From the NCBI GenBank assembly GCA_929200175.1, contig CAKMYR010000036.1, forward strand, positions 1-10,584: a stretch of 10,584 nt of DNA, read 5' to 3'. The DNA is from an uncultured Gammaproteobacteria bacterium. Its GTDB lineage: Bacteria; Pseudomonadota; Gammaproteobacteria; PS1; Pseudothioglobaceae. Below the pieces are notes generated by a model that did not search any database, was not told where the DNA came from, and worked only from the letters and a program-made list of their open reading frames with translations. The translations under genes were made by a program, and so were the position numbers. Shown one piece after another: positions 1 through 5,900 of this stretch. Position 1 is the stretch's first letter, and each line of letters begins with the position of its first letter.

Positions 1-116
1 GCCCTTCGGATTATCCTGATTTTGCAAAATGGTTACTTAACAAAAAAATTCAAAGCATTTCACTTAACCACGATTCAATCATCGAAACCTGGTTACAACT
101 TGCTGATAAAGAATAA
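1..116 (+). CDS. ppsA: Phosphoenolpyruvate synthase, C-terminal end only (partial)
   Basis: This is the last 37 codons of a gene that enters from the left edge, read in frame 3 and ending at TAA 114-116. The peptide begins PSDYPDFAKWLL and ends ETWLQLADKE. This matches the C-terminus of PEP synthase (E. coli PpsA has GQGPSDHPDFAAWL near its end and finishes with a QTWLSLAE-like segment). The incomplete codon before the proline ends in GC, which would fit the glycine of that motif. The enzyme makes phosphoenolpyruvate from pyruvate and ATP, releasing AMP and phosphate, for gluconeogenesis in the cytoplasm. Only the end of the PEP-utilising TIM-barrel domain is present, so the catalytic residues cannot be checked. 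A 6-bp inverted repeat with a 14-nt loop (115-120 with 135-140) follows the stop but has no clear T-run, so I do not call a terminator. Confidence 0.85.
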   Translation, partial: PSDYPDFAKWLLNKKIQSISLNHDSIIETWLQLADKE

Positions 117-288
117 TTAGGATTAAAGAGTAAACTAATTTAAGCCAAAAATATAACTATATATCCGTTCACATAAATTTTTTTCACCGCTCTATCCAAA
201 TATTTTTTGTCGTATCAGTAATTATAGAAAATAAAGCCAGAAAATAATCAAATATTAAATGGAATATATAGTTTTTATAAGAAAAAAA

Positions 289-318
289 TTAGAGTAAAAA
301 AATAAATTTTAATATGAT
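289..318 (+). promoter_or_regulatory. Possible promoter of the DUF2059 gene
   Basis: A TATGAT box at 313-318 lies 18 bp downstream of a TTAGAG hexamer at 289-294. This would start transcription around 325, just upstream of the AAAGGA ribosome binding site at 342-347. The surrounding DNA is so AT-rich that -10-like hexamers are common by chance. Confidence 0.3.
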
Positions 319-353
319 AGAATTGAAAACTCAATATTTTTAAAGGAACAGCA

Positions 354-842
354 ATGAAAAAATATATATTAATTGTAATGCTATTTGTTTTTTCACAGTT
401 ACTATTTGCAGAAAAACTTACAACAGAGAAGAAACGTATTATCGATGAAATGTTAGAAATAACTAACGCAATTAAAATCGGGGAAATTATAGCCACAGAC
501 TTGGGTAATACAATAATATCCTCCATGTCTAAGGAACAAAATTTGGATCCAAAGATTATTGCTATTATTGAGGACGAATTTGAAAAAATTATACATGATG
601 AATTTATTGTTAGCGGTTTTATGAATGAGATATCTTACAAAATATACCACAAGTATTTCACATTGGCTGAATTGAAGAAAATAGTCGCATTCTATAAGAC
701 TCCTACTGGTAGTAAACTTGCAACTCTTGCACCTAAGATGACTCAAGAAGGAATGATAGAAAGCCAAAAACAGGCTCAATCCCTTGGCCCAATCATTTAT
801 CAACGCCTTATAAACCGACTTGAAAAAGAAGGCATAAAATGA
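354..842 (+). CDS. Secreted DUF2059 family protein
   Basis: This 162-residue protein begins with a signal peptide: a KK n-region, a hydrophobic stretch at about residues 4-17 and a probable cleavage site after FA at 18-19. The mature part is mostly helical. Residues about 100-142 (YFTLAELKKIVAFYKTPTG and the following KLATLAPKM) are the hallmark of DUF2059, a helical domain of exported proteobacterial proteins with no settled role. No catalytic residues are evident. The start is supported by AAAGGA at 342-347, 6 nt before the ATG. The gene sits alone between ppsA and a small hypothetical protein. A periplasmic location is inferred from the signal peptide, and no lipobox cysteine is present. 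Function is unknown; family assignment is fairly safe. Confidence 0.8.
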   Translation: MKKYILIVMLFVFSQLLFAEKLTTEKKRIIDEMLEITNAIKIGEIIATDLGNTIISSMSKEQNLDPKIIAIIEDEFEKIIHDEFIVSGFMNEISYKIYHKYFTLAELKKIVAFYKTPTGSKLATLAPKMTQEGMIESQKQAQSLGPIIYQRLINRLEKEGIK

Positions 843-932
843 ATATAACAAGATTATCAATAAGCATCCTTAAGTCTTCTAACACAGCAAACTTAACGGC
901 TGTATCTAGCGTTATATTCTTTAAAAATAGTT

Positions 933-1295
933 ATGGATTTAAAAGATTTTATTAAAAATTCTCTATCCCAGATAGCTGAAGGCATAATGGAGGCAAGTGA
1001 AACACTTTCAAATACTGATGCTGAAGTTAATCCAGCTTCTATAACTGTGCCTAACAAAAACTTTAAATATTATGCTAGAACAAATAATCAAAACGAAAAT
1101 ACAGATCGTGTAGTCGAAATAGTAGAATTTGATGTTGCGATTACTGTTAAAGAAGGAAATTCCAAAAAAGCAGGAATTAATATTTCTGTAATGTCTATTG
1201 GTCTAGGTACTGGTGGTGAGTCATCATCTACAGCTGGTTCTCAGTCTCGTATTAAATTTAAAGTACCAATGGTGTTTCCATCAAAAAGAAAATAA
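933..1295 (+). CDS. Small protein resembling the trypsin-co-occurring (Trypco2-like) domain
   Basis: This is a 120-residue cytoplasmic protein without signal or membrane segments. It opens with an amphipathic helix (MDLKDFIKNSLSQIAEGI, 1-18). A variable linker follows, then a beta-rich half: VEFDVAITV at 64-72, a Gly/Ser-rich turn at about 90-104, and the closing strand SRIKFKVPMVFP at 105-116. The layout of N-terminal helix, 'FDVAVTV' strand, Gly-rich loop and 'SRIKFKVPL' strand recurs in a widespread short bacterial family. It also resembles the Trypco2 domain described from NTP-dependent conflict systems. That link is inference from memory of the pattern. The ATG at 933 has no clear SD, and an upstream ATG at 839 opens an unrelated short frame. 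The next gene encodes a UDG-fold protein on the same strand. The exact role is unknown. Confidence 0.6.
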   Translation: MDLKDFIKNSLSQIAEGIMEASETLSNTDAEVNPASITVPNKNFKYYARTNNQNENTDRVVEIVEFDVAITVKEGNSKKAGINISVMSIGLGTGGESSSTAGSQSRIKFKVPMVFPSKRK

Positions 1296-1379
1296 CAAAT
1301 ATTTAGTAAATTTTGGCAATCATTTCTAACAAGAAAAGTAGCTGACACTTAAATAAACATGCTTTAAACATAAGTAAAT

Positions 1380-2009
1380 ATGAATGATGTCGTTAACCTG
1401 CAAAAAGAAATAATTTCCGAGAATGGCCTCTATGATTGGTTTAAAGATTTTTCTTGGCTTACAGGCTATATTGGAGAAATCTCATCACCTATATGGTTTC
1501 TTGGGGAAAATCCAAGCTTGAGTCAAGTAGATAAACAATCAAAAAAAGAGACCTTGAATGAAAATCTACAGTGGAATGCAAGTGCAGGAGATAAGCTCCT
1601 GAGAGAAGCTATCACTGAAGCAGATTTAAAATCAGGAAATCCTGAGAATAATGAAGGCTGGAAATGTTACATTTCTAATGTAGTTAAAGAACCAGAGATT
1701 GTTAACGAAAGAAACAAGAAGAAATCAGACTCTTCTTACTATAAAAAACAAGCTGTAATGTGGCTACCAGTTCTCCAAAAACAAATTGAAATTGGCTCTC
1801 CAAAATTGATTGTCATACTTGGTGGTCAAGCAGATAAAATTTTTCGTTATATGCTAAAAAATGGATTAGTTTCGCCAAAACACTTAAAAATTCACCATTA
1901 CTCTTATATCATGCTTCGTCCTGAGTCTGGAACCAAAAGAGGGCCTAGACATCCCGAAAGAATTAAAGAATTCAAAGAAAGTATTGTTCAGATAGCAAAA
2001 AATGTTTGA
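1380..2009 (+). CDS. Uracil-DNA glycosylase superfamily protein, no Fe-S cysteines
   Basis: This 209-residue protein has the motif order of the UDG fold. Residues 38-51 (IWFLGENPSLSQVD) correspond to the first active-site loop (GEAPG or GxNPG in other families). AGDKLLREAI follows at 69-78, then CYISNVVK at 96-103, like the 'VYITNVVKC' strand of family 4. PKLIVILGGQA at 141-151 is the conserved hydrophobic strand. IHHYSY at 171-176, followed by HPER at 191-194, lies where the second active-site loop (HPS/HxS) is expected. Family 4 enzymes carry four Fe-S cysteines; this protein has only one cysteine (C96), so it is not a standard family 4 enzyme. It could be a glycosylase for a modified base or a non-catalytic relative. 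The ATG at 1380 has no convincing SD. The fold is well supported; the substrate is unknown. Confidence 0.7.
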   Translation: MNDVVNLQKEIISENGLYDWFKDFSWLTGYIGEISSPIWFLGENPSLSQVDKQSKKETLNENLQWNASAGDKLLREAITEADLKSGNPENNEGWKCYISNVVKEPEIVNERNKKKSDSSYYKKQAVMWLPVLQKQIEIGSPKLIVILGGQADKIFRYMLKNGLVSPKHLKIHHYSYIMLRPESGTKRGPRHPERIKEFKESIVQIAKNV

Positions 2010-2064
2010 AAAGTAATATAACCTACCGTAGTTAGCAAACAAGATTAAAAATTTAACCTACTTG

Positions 2065-2095
2065 TTTACAGATAAAATACAAATTTGATTATAAT
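2065..2095 (+). promoter_or_regulatory. Probable promoter of the phosphatase gene
   Basis: TTTACA at 2065-2070 and a perfect TATAAT at 2090-2095 are separated by 19 bp, slightly longer than ideal. The expected transcript start is near 2102. That lies downstream of the TTG at 2099 and about 15 nt before the ATG at 2117, which supports the ATG as the true start and implies a very short leader without SD. Confidence 0.4.
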
Positions 2096-2116
2096 GATTT
2101 GTTAAATAATCAAGAT

Positions 2117-2605
2117 ATGAAACAAGAAGTTTATAAAAATATATTCGTTGGAGATATACAAAGTTGTCAAAATGATGATTTAGAAGATTTTGCTATAGTG
2201 CATGCTTGTAGGACTGATTGTCATCATAAGGGGATTGATTATAAGAAAAAATTAAATTTAAATACTCTTGGTTATTTAATTTCTAACAGCCAAACTGATA
2301 TATATCTAAACCTAGCTGATGTAAGATCGATTAATTCAAAAACTACTAATTCTATTTTTAAGAGTACTTTTGAATTTATAGATCAACATTTTAAACAAAA
2401 TAAAAAAATATTTATTCACTGTTATTTTGGGCAATCAAGAAGCTCCTCTTTGGCATTATTTTATTTAGCTAAAAAATATTTAATAAGCAATAATTCATTT
2501 GAAGAAGCATTAAAAGACTTTCGAAAAATATATTCAAACGAAGCAATTGGGGCTGGATTTTATGAATATTTAAATAATAATTGGCAAGATTTAATGGATT
2601 TATAA
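2117..2605 (+). CDS. Dual-specificity / tyrosine phosphatase family protein
   Basis: This is a single-domain cysteine phosphatase of 162 residues. The signature HCYFGQSRS at 101-109 fits the HCx5R(S/T) loop: Cys102 is the nucleophile, Arg108 binds phosphate, and Ser109 assists the leaving step. Asp68 in LADVRS is a candidate general acid. The N-terminal part (VYKNIFVGDIQSC, and IVHACR at 28-32) and the helix SFEEALKDFRKIY at 127-139 match a recurrent bacterial DSP-like subfamily. The substrate could be phosphoprotein, phosphoinositide or nucleotide. I chose the ATG at 2117 rather than the in-frame TTG at 2099 because neither has an SD and the promoter's -10 box overlaps the region just before the TTG. 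No kinase is adjacent. Base composition looks even more AT-rich than the metabolic genes downstream. Confidence 0.75.
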   Translation: MKQEVYKNIFVGDIQSCQNDDLEDFAIVHACRTDCHHKGIDYKKKLNLNTLGYLISNSQTDIYLNLADVRSINSKTTNSIFKSTFEFIDQHFKQNKKIFIHCYFGQSRSSSLALFYLAKKYLISNNSFEEALKDFRKIYSNEAIGAGFYEYLNNNWQDLMDL

Positions 2606-2630
2606 CATTATAATATGCGAATTAATTAAA

Positions 2631-2646
2631 GCTACTTCTAAGTAGC
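2631..2646 (+). repeat. Short inverted repeat before the EamA gene
   Basis: GCTACTT at 2631-2637 and AAGTAGC at 2640-2646 are perfect complements with a 2-nt gap, so about 6 bp would pair with a 4-nt loop. A second 5-bp stem (AGTAC/GTACT, 2659-2673) follows. Neither is followed by a T-run, so neither is a classic terminator. Confidence 0.3.
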
Positions 2647-2743
2647 AGGTCAACAAGAAGTACAAACAGTACTAAAGAACCATACTTTAATTTAACTCTT
2701 CTTTTAGTGTTAGGTTTTTTCAATATTCTTTAAGGAAAGATGT

Positions 2744-3637
2744 ATGAATTTATTGCTTTATTTAACGGTAGTAATGATTTGGGGTACTACCTGGATTGCT
2801 ATAAAATTCCAGCTGGGTGATGTTCCAGTTGAGAACTCTATTTTATATCGTTTTATAATAGCAAGTGTTTTGTTGATAGGTTTTTTATTTATTGCAAAAA
2901 AACTTAAACCCCTTACAAGAAATGATCATTTTTTCTGTTTACTACAAGGAGCATTTCTTTTTTGTTTTAATTTTTATGCCATATATAAAGCTACTAACTA
3001 TGTAGAAAGTGGCCTTATCTCAGTAATTTTTACAATGAGTATAATATTTAATGTTGTGAATCATTGGATATTTTATAGAGATTTGCCAGAAAACAGAGTT
3101 ATTATCGGGTCTTTAATAGGTATTTTTGGTATTCTTTTAGTATTCTCTCCTGATTTTTTAAAAGTTGAAATTGATATTTTTAGATTAGTTGGTATAGGTT
3201 TGGCGATTCTTGGAACTTATTTTTTTTCTTGCGGCAATATAATAGCAGTAAGACATAAAAAGCATAACTTACAAACAGCTACTACAAATGCATGGGGGAT
3301 GTTATACGGAGCTATAATTATGTTTTTTATCAATCTTATAAATATAGATGGATTTGCTATAAGCACCAGCCCAATCTATTTATTATCATTACTTTTCTTA
3401 GCAATACCAGGTACTATTTTAGCTTTTGCAGCTTACCTATCTTTAATCGATCGTATTGGGCCAAGTAAAACAGCGTACGCAACCATATTATTTCCAATAA
3501 TAGCTCTTAGTATATCGTATCACCTTGAGGGATATAGACCATCATATTTAGCCATTACAGGTATGATTCTAGCAATAATCGGAAATATTATTATATTTTA
3601 CCAACCACGACATAAACGGCATTTAAAGAAAAATTAA
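2744..3637 (+). CDS. EamA/DMT family transporter
   Basis: This 297-residue integral inner-membrane protein has the two-repeat, ten-helix layout of the drug/metabolite transporter superfamily. The N-terminal EamA unit spans about 5-135 and includes the characteristic MIWGTTWIAIKF start (11-22). The second unit spans about 148-286 and includes AIPGTILAFAAYLSLIDRIGPSKTA (split here as AIPGTILAFAA and GPSKTA), the usual conserved region before helix 9. The C-terminus is short and basic (RHKRHLKKN), consistent with a cytoplasmic end. Members export amino acids, metabolites or drugs, but sequence alone does not show the substrate. AAGGA at 2732-2736 lies 7 nt before the ATG and supports the start. 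The gene is on its own, with 138 bp upstream and 330 bp downstream free of genes. Confidence 0.88.
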   Translation: MNLLLYLTVVMIWGTTWIAIKFQLGDVPVENSILYRFIIASVLLIGFLFIAKKLKPLTRNDHFFCLLQGAFLFCFNFYAIYKATNYVESGLISVIFTMSIIFNVVNHWIFYRDLPENRVIIGSLIGIFGILLVFSPDFLKVEIDIFRLVGIGLAILGTYFFSCGNIIAVRHKKHNLQTATTNAWGMLYGAIIMFFINLINIDGFAISTSPIYLLSLLFLAIPGTILAFAAYLSLIDRIGPSKTAYATILFPIIALSISYHLEGYRPSYLAITGMILAIIGNIIIFYQPRHKRHLKKN

Positions 3638-3775
3638 AACAGATTTAAAAACAAACAAGCTTCATTTTAGCTTTATAACTAAGACTTGCAATGGAGCTTA
3701 GTAATGTAACTTAAAAAAATAACAAAAAAGTAAAAATAATAATATATCTTTGCATTTAGCTATTTTTAAAATTAA

Positions 3776-3806
3776 TTAACAATAACGATAATAATAGCAG
3801 TATAAT
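3776..3806 (+). promoter_or_regulatory. Possible distal promoter upstream of sorA
   Basis: TTAACA at 3776-3781 (five of six matches to TTGACA) and a perfect TATAAT at 3801-3806 are separated by 19 bp. The spacing is longer than usual, and a stronger candidate lies 50 bp downstream. Confidence 0.25.
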
Positions 3807-3849
3807 CAAAATTAGAAAGCGGTATTGAAAAATTAAAGCCTGTTCATAG

Positions 3850-3879
3850 TTGACTTAATTAAAAGGTGTGTTATATAAA
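3850..3879 (+). promoter_or_regulatory. Probable sigma70-type promoter of sorAB
   Basis: TTGACT at 3850-3855 is followed after 16 bp by TATATA (3872-3877), or after 18 bp by TATAAA (3874-3879). Transcription would start near 3885 and leave a leader of about 80 nt. The -35 lies in AGTTGAC (3848-3854), whose reverse complement GTCAACT recurs at 3907-3913 in the leader. This could be chance or an operator pair. Confidence 0.5.
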
Positions 3880-3967
3880 ACTTTTAATAAATCACTTCAG
3901 CCAACCGTCAACTTAGTAGCTAAATCTAAATACCAGATTTTAACACGTTCAACCAGAGGAAAGAAAT

Positions 3968-5311
3968 ATGAAAAAACCTAAAAATAAAACAAGTCATTTA
4001 TTGAATTCCGAAAGAGGGTTACACGAATTATACTCTGAGGATTATGAAAGAGCAGATCATTTAGTTTTTGGCAGAGAAAGTAATGTAACACGCCGTGGAT
4101 TTTTAAAAGGTCTCGGCAGTATGGGTGCAGTGTTGGGTTTTCCTGTAGTATTTTCAAATCTAATGCCAAGTGGACTTATCCCAATAGCATTAGCGGATTC
4201 AACGAATAATTTTAGCTTAGCTGCTTACGGCAAGCAAGGATTGCGTATTTTAAATGATCGCCCTATTAATGCTGAAACTCCGCCACATCTTTTGAATGAT
4301 TCAGTAACACCAGCAAAATATATGTTTGTCCGCAATAATGGAATTGTGCCTAGCAGAGCAGAATTAACCCCAGATAAATGGACTTTGACGATTGATGGTG
4401 AGTCAGTGATTAATCCTCGAATCTTTACTATAGATGAATTGAAAAAAGAATTTAAGCACTATACCTATCAATTACAACTTGAATGTGGAGGTAACGGGAG
4501 AGCAGAATATGTTCCGCCTGCGCGTGGTAATCAATGGACAACTGGTGCTATTGCCTGTCCTACTTGGACAGGTGTGCGTGTTCGTGATGTATTAAAATCA
4601 GTTGGTATACGCTCAAATGCAGTTTATACAGCTTATTATGGTAAGGATAAACATCTTAGTGGTAATCCTAAAAAGTTTCCAATCTCACGCGGTGTTCCTA
4701 TTGCCAAAGCAATGGAAGATGAATCTATGATTGTATGGGCTATGAATGGAAAAGAAATCAATATTTTAAACGGCCACCCTCTGCGTGTTGTAACTGGCGG
4801 TTGGCCTGGGTCTACTTGCGGTAAATGGATTAATCGCATTGCAGTGCGTGACCGAGTGCACGATGGAGCTAAAATGACTGGTAAAGCCTATAAAGTTCCT
4901 AAAAAACCAGTGGCTCCCGGAGAAAAGGTGAAAAATGAAGACATGATGATTATTGAAAGCATGCCTGTAAAATCATTAATTACTTTCCCGCGTACAGGAA
5001 TTAGACATCCAATAGGCAAACCTTTAGCAACTAATGGTCATGCTTGGGCGGGCGATTTAGGTGTTTCAGCTGTTGAAGTTTCTATTGATTTTGGCTCAAC
5101 ATGGAATAAAACAAGATTATTAAAACCTAAAAATCGTTTATCTTGGCAAGATTGGTCTGCTAACGTATTTTTCCCAAAAACTGGTTATTATGAAGTATGG
5201 TCACGAGCAATAGATGAAAATAATGTTGCACAACCAATGTTAGTTCCCGGCTGGAATCCAAAAGGGTACCTTAACAATCGTTGTCATCGTATCGCTGTAA
5301 ATGTTGTTTGA
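3968..5311 (+). CDS. sorA: Sulfite dehydrogenase, molybdopterin catalytic subunit (Tat-exported)
   Basis: This 447-residue protein belongs to the sulfite oxidase family. It oxidises sulfite to sulfate in the periplasm and passes electrons to a c-type cytochrome. After an unusually long polar N-region of about 40 residues comes a twin-arginine motif, TRRGFLKG (41-48). A hydrophobic stretch follows and a likely cleavage site after ALA at 76. The Moco domain includes LECGGNGR at 171-178, where Cys173 is the expected molybdenum ligand, and continues through the NGHPLRVVTGGWPG region (268-281). A C-terminal dimerisation domain covers about 325-447 (VSAVEVSIDFGSTW typical). AGAGGA at 3955-3960, 7 nt before the ATG, sets the start. 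A small monohaem cytochrome starts 17 nt after the stop. That partner favours SorA over SoxC, whose partner SoxD is a diheme protein and which sits among sox genes. Other sulfite-oxidase-family substrates remain possible. Confidence 0.85.
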   Translation: MKKPKNKTSHLLNSERGLHELYSEDYERADHLVFGRESNVTRRGFLKGLGSMGAVLGFPVVFSNLMPSGLIPIALADSTNNFSLAAYGKQGLRILNDRPINAETPPHLLNDSVTPAKYMFVRNNGIVPSRAELTPDKWTLTIDGESVINPRIFTIDELKKEFKHYTYQLQLECGGNGRAEYVPPARGNQWTTGAIACPTWTGVRVRDVLKSVGIRSNAVYTAYYGKDKHLSGNPKKFPISRGVPIAKAMEDESMIVWAMNGKEINILNGHPLRVVTGGWPGSTCGKWINRIAVRDRVHDGAKMTGKAYKVPKKPVAPGEKVKNEDMMIIESMPVKSLITFPRTGIRHPIGKPLATNGHAWAGDLGVSAVEVSIDFGSTWNKTRLLKPKNRLSWQDWSANVFFPKTGYYEVWSRAIDENNVAQPMLVPGWNPKGYLNNRCHRIAVNVV

Positions 5312-5328
5312 CAATTTAATATAAATTA

Positions 5329-5676
5329 ATGACAAGTAAGATATTTCTTTTTACGATTTTGTTGGCAGTGCTTGTTAAACTAGGTGTAGCATATTCATCA
5401 GAGCCAGAGAATCTAAATACAAAAAAATACGATTCTAACACAGGTTTTGTTATCGATAATGGTTATAAAATAACAACTACACACTGCACTGCCTGTCATT
5501 CAGCTCAAATAATAATTCAACAAGGGCAAACTCGTAGCGGCTGGTTAGAACTAATAAAGTGGATGCAAGAAGAGCAGGATTTATGGGAAATTCCTAAAGA
5601 ACAACTAGAGTTAATATTAAATTATTTAGCAACCAATTATGGAGAAGATCGCCCAAACTTCAAAAAAGAAAAATAA
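5329..5676 (+). CDS. sorB: c-type cytochrome subunit of sulfite dehydrogenase
   Basis: This 115-residue exported monohaem cytochrome c has an N-terminal signal sequence covering about 1-22 (hydrophobic FLFTILLAVLVKLGVA). One haem site, CTACH, lies at 53-57, with Cys53 and Cys56 binding haem and His57 as axial ligand. Met79 in KWMQ is a plausible sixth ligand. The sequence after the haem site (a GWLELIKWMQEEQDLW segment at 71-86, then ILNYLATNYG) resembles SorB-type and related small cytochromes that accept electrons from a molybdenum subunit. The ATG at 5329 is 17 nt after the sorA stop, so the two genes are almost certainly co-transcribed. The SD is weak, consistent with coupling to sorA translation. 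SorB is the best name because of the neighbour. By sequence alone it would be called a cytochrome c. Confidence 0.8.
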   Translation: MTSKIFLFTILLAVLVKLGVAYSSEPENLNTKKYDSNTGFVIDNGYKITTTHCTACHSAQIIIQQGQTRSGWLELIKWMQEEQDLWEIPKEQLELILNYLATNYGEDRPNFKKEK

Positions 5677-5861
5677 ATCTTGAATTAATCTAAAAATCAT
5701 TCTGGCAAACGACTACGCTGTAACTAAGTTTTGTTGTTAAGTACTATAACTTTTAAGAAAATTTTATCTTGCATAATGCCTAGTAAATTATTTACCATTT
5801 TTGTATATTTTTATAAATATATTTATTGATTGATTATTAACTTCTTAAAAAATAATTGATT

Positions 5862-5867
5862 TATAAT
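5862..5867 (+). promoter_or_regulatory. Possible -10 box for the amidotransferase-GFA gene
   Basis: A perfect TATAAT occurs 33 nt before the start codon, with only a poor -35 candidate (TTAACT, 5837-5842) at 19 bp. The 224-bp gap after sorB (5677-5900) contains no convincing terminator or gene, so whether this is a separate unit rests mainly on the gap length. Confidence 0.3.
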
Positions 5868-5900
5868 TCAGTTGTTAGAACTTAAACATAGGATGCTAGC

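Larger units (their letters stand above)
3638..3967. other. 330-bp stretch without a gene, upstream of sorA
   Basis: No credible open frame was found. The region holds two weak hairpins just after the EamA gene (AAGCT/AGCTT at 3657-3673 and ACTAAG/CTTAGT at 3678-3702, neither with a T-run), long A/T tracts, two candidate promoters and an untranslated leader of about 80 nt before sorA. In that leader AAATCT (3922-3927) and AGATTT (3935-3940) can pair around a 7-nt loop about 14 nt before the ribosome binding site. Confidence 0.6.

Noticed and set aside
839..955. A 38-codon frame whose ATG overlaps the stop of the DUF2059 gene (ATGA)
   Set aside because: It looks coupled, but the peptide has no recognisable domain and it runs into the better supported Trypco2-like gene in another frame. 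No SD beyond the overlap.
2037..2067. AAACAAG (2037-2043) / CTTGTTT (2061-2067) as a terminator after the UDG-like gene
   Set aside because: The loop is 17 nt, the stem is AT-rich and there is no T-run. It also overlaps the probable phosphatase promoter.
3978..4839. Minus-strand open frames inside sorA
   Set aside because: They are shadows of a strongly supported gene and show no domain or ribosome binding site.
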